From the NCBI RefSeq assembly GCF_900112105.1, contig NZ_FOKV01000010.1, positions 1 through 64,000 on the forward strand: a stretch of DNA of 64,000 nucleotides, in the 5' to 3' direction. A program made the translations under genes and the position numbers. Below, piece after piece: positions 26,022-33,906 of the stretch (its first letter is position 1; every line of letters begins with the position of its first letter). The notes beneath the pieces are model-generated. The model worked only from the letters and a program-made list of their open reading frames with translations. It ran no database searches and had not been told where the DNA came from. The DNA comes from Zunongwangia mangrovi. Lineage in GTDB: Bacteria > Bacteroidota > Bacteroidia > Flavobacteriales > Flavobacteriaceae.

Positions 26022-27248
26022 TTATCGATTCCGTAATTTCTTACTAAGATCTGACATATCATTACTCAATTTATCCTCCAAAACTCTAGCATAAATTTGA
26101 GTAGTGGCTATTTTCGTATGCCCTAATAGTTTTGAAACAGTTTCTATAGGAACACCGTTTGCCAGGGTTACCGTAGTAGCAAAGGTATGTCTGGCCATAT
26201 GAAACGTAAGGTTTCTCTTTATATCACAAAGCTCTGCCACTTCTTTCAAATAAAAATTCACTTTAACATTGGTAATTAAAGGCAAAAGACTCCCAGCTAT
26301 CGCTGTCATAGGATGATGCTCATATTTTTCAATAAGCTCTAAAGCTTTGTCAAGCAACGGAATCTTGACCTTTGTTTTCGTTTTATTTCTAAAGGTAAAT
26401 ATCCATTTTTGCCCATCTAATCCTATCCGTATATTATCCTTCGTAAGTTGATTAATATCCGAGAAACTAATGCCGGTGTAACAACTGAATATAAATAGAT
26501 CTCTTACCCTATCCAATCGCTCGTTATGAAAAATAAAATCCTCTATTATTTTTAATTCGTTTGAATTAAGAAAATCACGCTCTTTCTTCTCAAAGGTGGG
26601 CTTCCAACGAACAAAAGGATCCTTATCAATCCACTCTAGATGAAAAGCCAATGTTACTATTTTTCTAAGGCGTTGAACATGCTTCATCACCGTATTATGA
26701 CTCATAGCATTAATATGTCCCTTAGGCCAACATGTAAAAAGAAAATTCGAAAAATCATTAATGAACTTATAATTAAGCTCACTTAAGTAGATAGAATTTG
26801 TATGAAGCTCTTCTTTTAAGAATCGATAAATATAGTTTTCAGTAACCTTAAAATTTCGGATAGTGCCTTTGGTTAATGTACCATTGATTTTTTGAGCATG
26901 ATAATCCAAAATGTCAACCAATGTTTTATCTTTTGGACCTTCTCCTAAGAAATTAGCTTTTAAAAGCTCCGCGGTTACCTCCCTATTTTGGAAGCGCAAA
27001 TCCTGATAGTTCTGAAAAATCTTCGTCCGGGTCTCATCTATTAGGTTATTAGATTCTTTGGCAAGTTTAGAATTACCATTTAAGCGTTGGGCTGTAGCAT
27101 CCCATAAATCATAGGGGATTTTGGATTTCAAACTAACATTTACCCGTTGATTGTCCAGAGAGATTCTGACATAAAGATTAGTTTGATTGTTCTTCACTCT
27201 GGAGGAATACACCCAGAATAAAATGGAAAAAGTTTTTGAAGTACGCAT
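26022..27248 (-). CDS. int: Tyrosine integrase of the IntDOT/Bacteroidetes type
   Basis: The 408-residue recombinase has an arm-binding start (about 1-95), a SAM-like core-binding domain (105-205) and a catalytic domain. Catalytic residues seen are His350 and Arg353 (HMARH), His377 (LGHTKI) and Tyr386 (TQIYARV). The usual first arginine is replaced by Ser261 in CYTGISFSDI, as known for IntDOT, where a serine stands at this place. It should insert and excise the element at the neighbouring tRNA-Arg gene. The gene is read away from the tRNA, and 224 bp of repeat-bearing DNA lie between. Confidence 0.95.
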   Translation of the reverse strand: MRTSKTFSILFWVYSSRVKNNQTNLYVRISLDNQRVNVSLKSKIPYDLWDATAQRLNGNSKLAKESNNLIDETRTKIFQNYQDLRFQNREVTAELLKANFLGEGPKDKTLVDILDYHAQKINGTLTKGTIRNFKVTENYIYRFLKEELHTNSIYLSELNYKFINDFSNFLFTCWPKGHINAMSHNTVMKHVQRLRKIVTLAFHLEWIDKDPFVRWKPTFEKKERDFLNSNELKIIEDFIFHNERLDRVRDLFIFSCYTGISFSDINQLTKDNIRIGLDGQKWIFTFRNKTKTKVKIPLLDKALELIEKYEHHPMTAIAGSLLPLITNVKVNFYLKEVAELCDIKRNLTFHMARHTFATTVTLANGVPIETVSKLLGHTKIATTQIYARVLEDKLSNDMSDLSKKLRNR

Positions 27249-27324
27249 AATAGTCGTCTTTAAGTTAATACTCAGTAAAGACGAAAGTCAAACCACCAAA
27301 TTTTAAATCACTGATAATCAAAGT

Positions 27325-27357
27325 GTCAACATGTTGACAGAATAAAATTATGTTGAC
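27325..27357. repeat. TGTTGAC repeats, candidate integrase or Xis arm sites
   Basis: A 14-bp perfect palindrome GTCAACATGTTGAC (27325-27338) is followed 13 bp later by a third TGTTGAC (27351-27357). This gives one inverted and one direct pair in 33 bp. Confidence 0.6.
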
Positions 27358-27414
27358 GATCTGTGAACTACTAAAGGTAATAAAACGCTCACAAACAAAA
27401 CCCTCTAAAAACAT

Positions 27415-27448
27415 AAAACCCTGTAAATCATAGTATTTACAGGGTTTT
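27415..27448. terminator. Terminator-like hairpin downstream of tRNA-Arg
   Basis: A 14-bp perfect stem AAAACCCTGTAAAT/ATTTACAGGGTTTT with a 6-nt loop. On the minus strand it is followed by TTTTATGTTTTT, suitable to end the tRNA transcript. It lies on the element side if the crossover is inside the tRNA. Confidence 0.75.
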
Positions 27449-27472
27449 AGTTCTTTCTATCTTCTTTAAAAG

Positions 27473-27546
27473 TGACCTCGGCAGGATTCAAACCTGCAAC
27501 CTTCTGAGCCGTAATCAGATGCGCTATTCAGTTGCGCCACGAGGCC
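27473..27546 (-). tRNA. tRNA-Arg (anticodon ACG)
   Basis: The reverse strand folds as a full cloverleaf. Acceptor stem GGCCTCG/CGAGGTC has one G-U pair; the D-stem is GCGC/GCGC. Anticodon stem TCTGA/TCAGA holds loop TTACGGC, giving anticodon ACG. The T-stem is GCAGG/CCTGC. Discriminator base is A and CCA is not encoded. It is the integration target of the element, whose integrase lies beyond its 3' end. Confidence 0.95.
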
Positions 27547-27731
27547 TTAATTTGTTCGCTAAAGGCAAATGCTTTAAGCGGGTGCAAATATATTCTTTAT
27601 TTTAGATTCAGAAAAACTTTTAGATACTTTTTTTGAAGAAAAAACAGATTAAATTTATAAAGTATTAATGCCTAGCGAGTAACAACTTTCCTTATTAAAA
27701 AGAATTTATACTGTATTTCGACAATATTAGC

Positions 27732-28001
27732 TTAGACGATTTCTGCACTCAAACCTGCGTCTAAAAGCTTAGAACATCTCGGTTTTAAATCATCAAAAGC
27801 TCCGGTTTTTACCGTACATTTTCCTTTATAATGTACCAAAATAGAGCATTGTTCTGCCTGCTCTGGAGTATGATCACAAGCGTAAATTAAAGTCTCGATT
27901 ACATGATCAAACGTATTGTAATCGTCGTTATATAAAACAATCTCGTTTTCTTTGCCTACTTGGGTATCTACCTTCTCTAAAACTTCTTCTTGGGTACTCA
28001 T
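27732..28001 (-). CDS. clpS: ClpS, adaptor of the Clp protease
   Basis: This 89-residue protein carries the ClpS core: IVLYNDDYNTFDHVIETLIYAC (partly shown: LYNDDYNTFDHV) with the Asp residues that hold N-degron amines, and the later QCSILVHYKGKCTVKTG segment. It delivers N-end-rule substrates to the ClpA/ClpC-type unfoldase. It follows prmA by 58 bp on the same strand, probably the last gene of a tpiA-prmA-clpS transcript. Confidence 0.93.
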   Translation of the reverse strand: MSTQEEVLEKVDTQVGKENEIVLYNDDYNTFDHVIETLIYACDHTPEQAEQCSILVHYKGKCTVKTGAFDDLKPRCSKLLDAGLSAEIV

Positions 28002-28059
28002 AGGGTATTAATTTTGATTCAGATACTTTGCAAAAGTACAAAAAAGTAAGTTAAAACTC

Positions 28060-28893
28060 TCATAAAGAAAACTTTACCGCCACCCACTTATCTTTTTCAA
28101 GGTTTTCCTGAAATTTTAATCCTAGCTTTTCGCAAGCTTCCTGAATAATCGGGATGTCTTCTTTATAGAATCCACTTAAGTACAAATCTCCGCCAGGTTT
28201 TAATACCGAAACATATTTCGCCATATCATTCAGCAAAATATTACGGTTAATATTCGCTATTATAGCGTCATATTTTTTTTCGCCCAGCCGTTCTGCTCCG
28301 CCTTCTTTAACGCTAATTTCAGGAACGTTATTGCGTTCAATATTTTCCAGTGTATTTAGATAGCACCAGTTATCAATATCGATGGCTTCAACAGGGTTTG
28401 CGCCTTTTTGCGCACTTAAAATAGCCAAAACTCCGGTTCCGCAGCCCATATCCAAAACAGATTTTCCCTTCCATTCGTTTTTCAGGATAAACTGAATCAT
28501 CATGTGCGTTGTTGCATGATGCCCGGTTCCAAAACTCATTTTTGGCTCGATAACAATATCGAATTCGGTTTCTGGTTTTGGATGAAAAGGAGCCCGTACA
28601 CTACAAATATCATCAACCACGATGGGCTGAAAATTTTTCTCCCATTCTTCATTCCAATTTACCTGTTGTATTTCAGAAGAAGAATAGGAGATTTCAAATT
28701 CATCAGAATCTAATATCTGAACTTCAGCCAGCATTTCTTCCTGAAATTCATCTTTCAGAATATATGCTGTAACGCCATCTTCATTTTCCACAAAACTCTC
28801 AAATCCCAAAGCACCTAATTCAGCAATTAATATCTCTGAAGCAGGAACTGGCGGATCTATTTTAAACTGAAATTCTAGATAATTTGATGCCAT
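28060..28893 (-). CDS. prmA: Ribosomal protein L11 methyltransferase
   Basis: The 277-residue enzyme has the PrmA N-terminal substrate domain and a class I SAM site VLDMGCGTGVLAILSAQKGA (about residues 143-162). The family motif FGTGHHATTH comes before it and IIANINRNILL after. It trimethylates ribosomal protein L11. Two base pairs separate it from tpiA, so the two are cotranscribed, the usual flavobacterial order. Confidence 0.95.
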   Translation of the reverse strand: MASNYLEFQFKIDPPVPASEILIAELGALGFESFVENEDGVTAYILKDEFQEEMLAEVQILDSDEFEISYSSSEIQQVNWNEEWEKNFQPIVVDDICSVRAPFHPKPETEFDIVIEPKMSFGTGHHATTHMMIQFILKNEWKGKSVLDMGCGTGVLAILSAQKGANPVEAIDIDNWCYLNTLENIERNNVPEISVKEGGAERLGEKKYDAIIANINRNILLNDMAKYVSVLKPGGDLYLSGFYKEDIPIIQEACEKLGLKFQENLEKDKWVAVKFSL

Positions 28894-28895
28894 TT

Positions 28896-29648
28896 TTAAA
28901 ATGAGTTCACTATTGCTAAAAAGTCTTCTGCCTTAAGACTTGCTCCACCAATTAAACCTCCATCTACATCTTTGTTAGCAAAGATCTCTTTAGCATTTCC
29001 AGGCTTACAGCTACCGCCGTAAAGGATAGAAACTTCTTCTGCAATTTCGCTTCCGTAAGCATCTGCAACGCTCTTTCTAATAAATGCGTGCATTTCTTGA
29101 GCTTGCTCTGGTGATGCAGTTTCTCCTGTACCAATAGCCCAAACTGGCTCGTAAGCAAGGATAATATTTTTCCAGCTCTCTTTAGAAAGATGGTATAAAC
29201 TTTCTTTAAGCTGACTTTCAACTAAATCGAAATGCTTATCTGCTTTACGATCTTCTAATTCTTCCCCAAAGCAAAAAATCACGGTCATATCATTTTCTAG
29301 AGCTGTATTTACTTTTTCAGCAAGAAGCTCGTTAGATTCTTTAAAATAAGCACGTCTTTCACTGTGCCCTAAAATTACTGTTTCTACACCTACACTTTTA
29401 AGCATCGCTGCGGAGATTTCTCCTGTAAAAGCACCATTTGCATTTTGATGCATATTTTGTGCTGCTACAGTTATTGGCGTATCTTTTAAAGCTTCAAAAG
29501 CAGGATATAAATTAGTATACGTTGGCGCAACCATGATCGTTGCTGCTGGATCTGCAGAAACTTGTTTTTTAAGATCTGCGATTAGCTCCTGGGTTTGAGC
29601 CAGGTCATTATTCATTTTCCAGTTTCCGGCTACAATATTTTTTCTCAT
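28896..29648 (-). CDS. tpiA: Triosephosphate isomerase
   Basis: At 250 residues this is full length. It shows GNWKMN with the substrate-binding lysine, ILGHSERR with the catalytic His, AYEPVWAIGTG with the catalytic Glu and the flexible loop, and the phosphate-binding end LYGGS / DGGLIGGASL. It interconverts glyceraldehyde 3-phosphate and dihydroxyacetone phosphate. It heads the tpiA-prmA-clpS group, with a promoter-like element 44 bp upstream. Confidence 0.97.
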   Translation of the reverse strand: MRKNIVAGNWKMNNDLAQTQELIADLKKQVSADPAATIMVAPTYTNLYPAFEALKDTPITVAAQNMHQNANGAFTGEISAAMLKSVGVETVILGHSERRAYFKESNELLAEKVNTALENDMTVIFCFGEELEDRKADKHFDLVESQLKESLYHLSKESWKNIILAYEPVWAIGTGETASPEQAQEMHAFIRKSVADAYGSEIAEEVSILYGGSCKPGNAKEIFANKDVDGGLIGGASLKAEDFLAIVNSF

Positions 29649-29691
29649 AATTTAGTATTCTAAAGTTGTTTAAATTTTAAGCTGATTTCTA

Positions 29692-29699
29692 CAAATATA
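29692..29699 (-). promoter_or_regulatory. Promoter -7 element of tpiA (TATATTTG)
   Basis: On the minus strand TATATTTG fits the Bacteroidetes TAnnTTTG box exactly. It lies 43-50 bp before the tpiA ATG. No good TTTG box is seen 19 bp further upstream, so the call rests on one box and position. Confidence 0.5.
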
Positions 29700-29780
29700 C
29701 CGATTCGATCACACATAAGTCCTTTGTATAAAAGGCTTTTATAGCTTTTTATTAATCTTCTAAGACTTTTTAGAATTTGC

Positions 29781-30875
29781 TTATAATTTTATAGCTGAAG
29801 CGTCTGACCAGTGCTTTTTTTGTGTTATCGTTCCCTTTTCTAAAACCAAAATTCCGGGATTAGCGCGTACCACCGTTTTAAGAGCCGTAGCATCGGTTTG
29901 ATAAAAAGGAAAATTAAGACTGAATTCTTCTTTGATCTGTGATTTTAAAGCGTCACCTGAAGCTGTTAAACCAACCACCTGGTAACCTTTGCTATTAGCT
30001 TCTCTCTCTAAAGATTTAATAGCTTCGTAACCTTGCTTTTCGGTAAGATTTAGATCGTAAGCTACAATTAGTAATACTTTTTCGGCTTCAAGAATTTCTG
30101 AAGTAATATCTTCTCCATCATCCAAAATCTGGAAATCGTGAATTGGCGGAACATAACCTTCTTCGATCATTTCAGTATCTACCTCAATAAATTCACCTTC
30201 ATGTTGTGGATAACTTCCATCGGTTACTACCACTTCTTCCTTTCCATTTACGTTGAATTTCCAATGATATTCAAAAACATCGGTCGCTGCACCTTCTGGA
30301 ATATCACGCAGTTCTGGTATATTATTTCCTACTTTATACGGTCTAAAATCGATCACCGGCAAATGCATCAACACATAATATGCGTATAAAAAACATAACA
30401 TATAACTTAAGAAAATGATCCAACGATGGCTCGCTGGAACAAAAACTGGAGTGATCATCTTTTTATTAAAGAACAATATCAATATAAAAACCAGCAAGAT
30501 GAGATCCTTGGTAAAGCTTTGCCAGGGTGTGAGCGGAATAGCATCTCCAAAACAACCACAATCGGTCACTTTATTAAAGTAAGCCGAATAGAACGTGAGA
30601 AAAGTGAAGAAAATGATCATTAGCACCAAACTCCACATCGTGAATTTTGGCAAATATCCAATGAGCAGCATAATTCCCAATACCAGCTCGAAAACACAAA
30701 TTAAGATGGCAATTACCAGCGCAAAAGGAGATAGAAAATCTAGACCTAAAACCTCTGGTGAAAAATATTCCTGAAGTTTATAAGAGAATCCAATAGGATC
30801 GTTCAGTTTTATAAATCCTGAAAAAATAAAAAGGACCCCAACAAAAATACGGGCGAATTTCACTAATAACTTCAT
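29781..30875 (-). CDS. BT_3928-family DoxX-like membrane protein
   Basis: The 364-residue protein has a DoxX/MauE-like membrane part (four segments within about 5-140) with the motif CGCFGDAI. A fifth segment lies near 150-170. A soluble C-terminal domain of thioredoxin-like pattern follows, lacking a CxxC (VLLIVAYDLNLT, PFYQTDATALKTVVRANPGI). The family is conserved in Bacteroidota, commonly beside DUF1599 and tpiA as here. Function is not established; the redox-type membrane part suggests thiol or quinone chemistry. Confidence 0.85.
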   Translation of the reverse strand: MKLLVKFARIFVGVLFIFSGFIKLNDPIGFSYKLQEYFSPEVLGLDFLSPFALVIAILICVFELVLGIMLLIGYLPKFTMWSLVLMIIFFTFLTFYSAYFNKVTDCGCFGDAIPLTPWQSFTKDLILLVFILILFFNKKMITPVFVPASHRWIIFLSYMLCFLYAYYVLMHLPVIDFRPYKVGNNIPELRDIPEGAATDVFEYHWKFNVNGKEEVVVTDGSYPQHEGEFIEVDTEMIEEGYVPPIHDFQILDDGEDITSEILEAEKVLLIVAYDLNLTEKQGYEAIKSLEREANSKGYQVVGLTASGDALKSQIKEEFSLNFPFYQTDATALKTVVRANPGILVLEKGTITQKKHWSDASAIKL

Positions 30876-30899
30876 CTTAAAATTGGTGGTTTTTGGATA

Positions 30900-31448
30900 T
30901 TATTTTTCTTCAGCTTCAGCAAAATGGATCATCGCAAATACCGCGTAATTGATCATATCCTGATAGTTGGCATCGATACCTTCGCTCACTAAAGTTTTAC
31001 CTTTATTATCTTCAATTTGCTTTACGCGTAATAATTTCTGAAGAATAAGATCGGTTAACGAACTTATACGCATATCACGCCATGCCTCGCCATAATCGTG
31101 ATTTTTATTCATCATCAATTCTTTGGTTGCAGTGATCTTTTCGTCATAAAGTTTTGAAGCTTCATCTGCATCTAAATCTGGCTGATCTGCAATTCCTTTT
31201 TCAAGCTGAATAAGTGCCATGATCGAATAATTGATAATGCCAATAAACTCAGATTTTTCGTCTTCATCTACTTTTCTTACTTCATTTTCCTGAAGTTTTC
31301 TTATTCGCTGTGCTTTAATAAAGATTTGATCGGTTAAAGATGGCAGTCTTAAAATTCGCCATGCACAACCATAATCTTTCATTTTCTTGGTAAACAAACT
31401 GCGGCAGATTTCAATTACTGCATCGTATTGTTTCGAGGTATCTTGCAT
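30900..31448 (-). CDS. DUF1599 domain protein
   Basis: The 182-residue protein contains two copies of a segment: MKDYGCAWRILRLPSLTDQI and HDYGEAWRDMRISSLTDLI. Each is followed by a helical stretch, the duplicated pattern of DUF1599. I chose ATG at 31448 (MQDTSKQYDAV), because relatives begin there; the open frame upstream runs antisense into folP. Function is unknown. It diverges from folP (91 bp apart) and precedes the BT_3928 gene by 24 bp. Confidence 0.88.
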   Translation of the reverse strand: MQDTSKQYDAVIEICRSLFTKKMKDYGCAWRILRLPSLTDQIFIKAQRIRKLQENEVRKVDEDEKSEFIGIINYSIMALIQLEKGIADQPDLDADEASKLYDEKITATKELMMNKNHDYGEAWRDMRISSLTDLILQKLLRVKQIEDNKGKTLVSEGIDANYQDMINYAVFAMIHFAEAEEK

Positions 31449-31539
31449 AAAACCGTGGTAATTTGCGTAAATTTCGGGCAAATATTCCAGCTGGTCAAAA
31501 TTATTTTGAACCGCCCCAAAATTTAAAACTTCTAACAGC

Positions 31540-32364
31540 ATGACCATCAATTGCAAAGGCAAGCTTATCGATCTTTCTTCTCCCAAAGTGATGGGAATAT
31601 TAAATATTACGCCCGATTCTTTTTTTGAACATAGCCGAATGCAAAACGAAAGCGATCTTCTTAAAAAAGCCGAATTAATGCTGAAGCAGGGTGCTACTTT
31701 TATCGATATTGGCGGATATAGCAGTCGCCCAGATGCTAATGATGTTGCTGAAGATGAAGAATTAAACCGGGTAATGCCTGCTATCGAAATTTTGGTAAAA
31801 GAATTTCCTGAAATTTTAATTTCTGTAGACACTTTTAGAAGTAAGGTTGCTGCTGAAGCTATTGAAGCTGGTGCAGCAATAATTAATGATATCGCAGCCG
31901 GAAATCTGGACGAAAAAATGATGCCCTTAATCGCACAATATCAGGTTCCGTATATTATGATGCATATGCGTGGTACACCAAAAACCATGAGGCAGTTAAC
32001 CGAATATGAGGATCTGGTTGGCGACATCACCTATTATTTTTCAGAAAAAATTAAAGAAGCTCGAGCTTTAGGCATTAACGATATTATTTTAGATCCCGGT
32101 TTTGGTTTTGCAAAAACAACCGAGCAGAATTTTGAATTACTGAAAAAATCAGATCTGTTTTCAAGCTTTAAGCTTCCCATGCTTATTGGGATTTCCAGAA
32201 AAACAATGATTTACAAAACATTGAATATCGATCCAACTGAAGCACTTAATGGCACTACCGTTCTAAATACTTTAGCGCTTACCAAAGGTGCGTCGATTTT
32301 AAGAGTTCATGATGTTAAAGAAGCAATAGAAGCTATAAAATTAGTATCGCATTTCAGCAAGTAA
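31540..32364 (+). CDS. folP: Dihydropteroate synthase
   Basis: The 274-residue TIM-barrel enzyme shows VMGILNITPDSF, FIDIGGYSSRP, SVDTF, IINDIAAG, MHMRGTPKTM and ILDPGFGFAKT, with the closing LIGISRK and LRVHDV. It joins p-aminobenzoate to the pterin pyrophosphate in folate synthesis and is the sulfonamide target. cdaA follows after 37 bp, a standard Bacteroidota pair. Confidence 0.97.
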   Translation: MTINCKGKLIDLSSPKVMGILNITPDSFFEHSRMQNESDLLKKAELMLKQGATFIDIGGYSSRPDANDVAEDEELNRVMPAIEILVKEFPEILISVDTFRSKVAAEAIEAGAAIINDIAAGNLDEKMMPLIAQYQVPYIMMHMRGTPKTMRQLTEYEDLVGDITYYFSEKIKEARALGINDIILDPGFGFAKTTEQNFELLKKSDLFSSFKLPMLIGISRKTMIYKTLNIDPTEALNGTTVLNTLALTKGASILRVHDVKEAIEAIKLVSHFSK

Positions 32365-32401
32365 TCTTTTATTTTCTATTTTTACATAAAACCTCGCAAA
32401 T

Positions 32402-33178
32402 TTGGATATTTTAAGTATTCGCTTCCTGGATATTCTCGATATTGTTCTTATCGCAATGCTTTTGTACTATGTTTATAAACTGGTAAGGGGCACAGTAGCG
32501 GTAAATATCTTTATTGGTATCGTGATCATCTATTTGGTGTGGCGACTTACACAGCTTCTTCAAATGGAACTTTTAAGTAGCGTTTTAGACCAGTTTGTAG
32601 GCGTAGGAATGTTTGCTCTAATTGTGGTTTTTCAGCAGGAAATAAGAAAATTTCTTTTAATGATCGGGTCTGCAAATATTACATATAACGGGCGTTTTTT
32701 CAGAAATTTAAAATTTACTCGTAACGATTCTGATGATGGTGCTACTAACGTAGATGTAATCGTAGATGCTTGCGAATCTATGGGACGTACTAAAACGGGA
32801 GCGCTAATCGTGATCCAAAGAAGTACCAAATTAGATTTTGTAAAGAACAGTGGTGACGAGATGAATATTGAATTAAATCAGCCAATTATCGAGTCGATTT
32901 TCTTCAAAAATAGTCCGCTGCATGATGGTGCCATGGTGATCGAAGAAAACAAAGTAACAGCCACAAGAGTTATTTTGCCAGTTTCTAACGATCGATCGAT
33001 ACCGCTTAGATTTGGATTAAGACACCGTGCTGCTGTTGGTATTACTGAAAAAACCGATGCTTTAGCACTTGTAGTGAGTGAAGAAACAGGACAAATTTCG
33101 TACATCCGTGATGGAGAATTTACCATGTTTGAAAGTAATACTGAATTACGTGAGCGATTAAAAGAAGACCTAAGATAA
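32402..33178 (+). CDS. cdaA: Diadenylate cyclase (CdaA)
   Basis: The 258-residue protein has three N-terminal membrane helices (about 8-28, 32-52, 58-75) and a DAC domain with the catalytic LHDGAMVI (Asp175-Gly-Ala) and LRHRAAVG. It makes c-di-AMP, which controls osmolyte and potassium balance. The start is TTG at 32402; the first ATG downstream would remove part of the first membrane helix, and relatives begin at this point (MDIL...). Confidence 0.95.
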   Translation: MDILSIRFLDILDIVLIAMLLYYVYKLVRGTVAVNIFIGIVIIYLVWRLTQLLQMELLSSVLDQFVGVGMFALIVVFQQEIRKFLLMIGSANITYNGRFFRNLKFTRNDSDDGATNVDVIVDACESMGRTKTGALIVIQRSTKLDFVKNSGDEMNIELNQPIIESIFFKNSPLHDGAMVIEENKVTATRVILPVSNDRSIPLRFGLRHRAAVGITEKTDALALVVSEETGQISYIRDGEFTMFESNTELRERLKEDLR

Positions 33179-33180
33179 AG

Positions 33181-33202
33181 GATTTGAGATTTGAGATTTG
33201 AG
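33181..33202 (+). repeat. Tandem GATTTGA x3
   Basis: Three exact copies of the 7-mer GATTTGA follow the cdaA stop. The next 180 bp up to the pseudogene show nothing I can name. Confidence 0.8.
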
Positions 33203-33388
33203 AAAATTGTAATCAGACAATTAGAAATCAGAAGAGAACACGAAATTCTTTTTCAAATTGAAGCTTTAAAAGTCTAATTTCTATAGTCTCCTATCTAAAC
33301 TTTTAAGCCGCTAAAAACGGAAAGCGAATCGACCTAGTATTTATGTTCTAATTTCTAAAAAGGTCTATACTTTTTTTTTCGAGGTTTT

Positions 33389-33822
33389 ATGAAAAACGAA
33401 ATTTTACATTCTGAAGCTTATTTTTGTAAAAACTGCCATGCTCCACTTTCTAGTGAACATGTGTATTGCTATGCTTGCAGAGCAAAAAAATTGATTCGAG
33501 ATTAGATCTAAAGCTGGTTTTTGAAGAATTCAGCACCATTTTTTTTAATATCGACAATACTTTTCTAAAGACATTTACCACGCTTTTCAAAGCTCCAGAA
33601 AAAGTTATAGATAGTTATATCACTGGCGTAAGAAAACGATACCTGAATGTAATTAGTTAGTTTACGATCGGACTTACCCTTGCAGGTTTTCAAATATTTT
33701 TTCTTAGAAAGTTTTATCCTGAAAGTTTAGAATTACCCGGAATAAATGATAATGCAGGCCAAATTCTTACTTGGAGTTGTGATAGTTTCAGCGTTAATAA
33801 TCGTTGCAACGGGTGCAGGTAA
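33389..33822 (+). pseudogene. Broken DUF3667 gene
   Basis: Translation from ATG at 33389 gives a zinc-ribbon start (FCKNCHAPL, CYACRAKK) and stops at 33505-33507. A +1/-1 shift in the A-run at 33483-33489 restores the family sequence (KKIDSRLDLKLVFEEF, FKAPEKVIDSYITGVRKRYLN). A stop then interrupts at 33658-33660, after which FTIGLTLAGFQIFFLRKFYPE continues in the same frame. An intact DUF3667 gene would have about 900 bp, so the rear half is also lost. An intact relative lies at 59122-60195. Confidence 0.85.
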
Positions 33823-33906
33823 AGCTTTTCAACATTCAGTTTAAAAAAGACTAAGCTTATATTAGCAAGATTCGATAAAACGAGATTAAATTTTTCAACT
33901 ACCGAC

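Larger units (their letters stand above)
1..27472. mobile_element. Right part of a CTnDOT-like integrative and conjugative element
   Basis: The stretch next to the tRNA-Arg 3' end carries a tyrosine integrase, a Bacteroidetes-type tra operon (traE to traN without H and L), an excisionase-like HTH gene, a DnaC-like ATPase and rteC, which together define an ICE of the CTnDOT/CTnERL class. The right boundary is set at the tRNA because everything beyond it is conserved flavobacterial chromosome. The left boundary is not visible: I found no second copy of the tRNA 3' end, and no relaxase, coupling protein or traA-D in the window. Genes left of about 11.8 kb are taken as cargo, but they could lie outside the element if its end falls inside the window unrecognised. 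Confidence 0.75.
27249..27472. other. Integrase promoter and attachment region
   Basis: This spacer holds the integrase promoter, three copies of TGTTGAC in two orientations, and the terminator-like hairpin of the tRNA. In CTnDOT-like elements such repeats next to the integrase are arm-type sites. The crossover itself is expected in or beside the tRNA 3' end, but its exact position cannot be set without the other end. Confidence 0.55.

Noticed and set aside
1-27472. Left attachment site of the element
   Set aside because: I searched by eye for a second copy of the tRNA-Arg 3' end (CGGCAGGATTC and its complement) in the left part and found none.
27600-27731. Small gene between tRNA-Arg and clpS
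   Set aside because: Only short AT-rich frames without start context or composition of a coding region.
31449-31832. Longer N-terminus of the DUF1599 gene, antisense to folP
   Set aside because: Relatives begin at the MQDTSKQYD segment, and the extension is only the reverse reading of folP codons.
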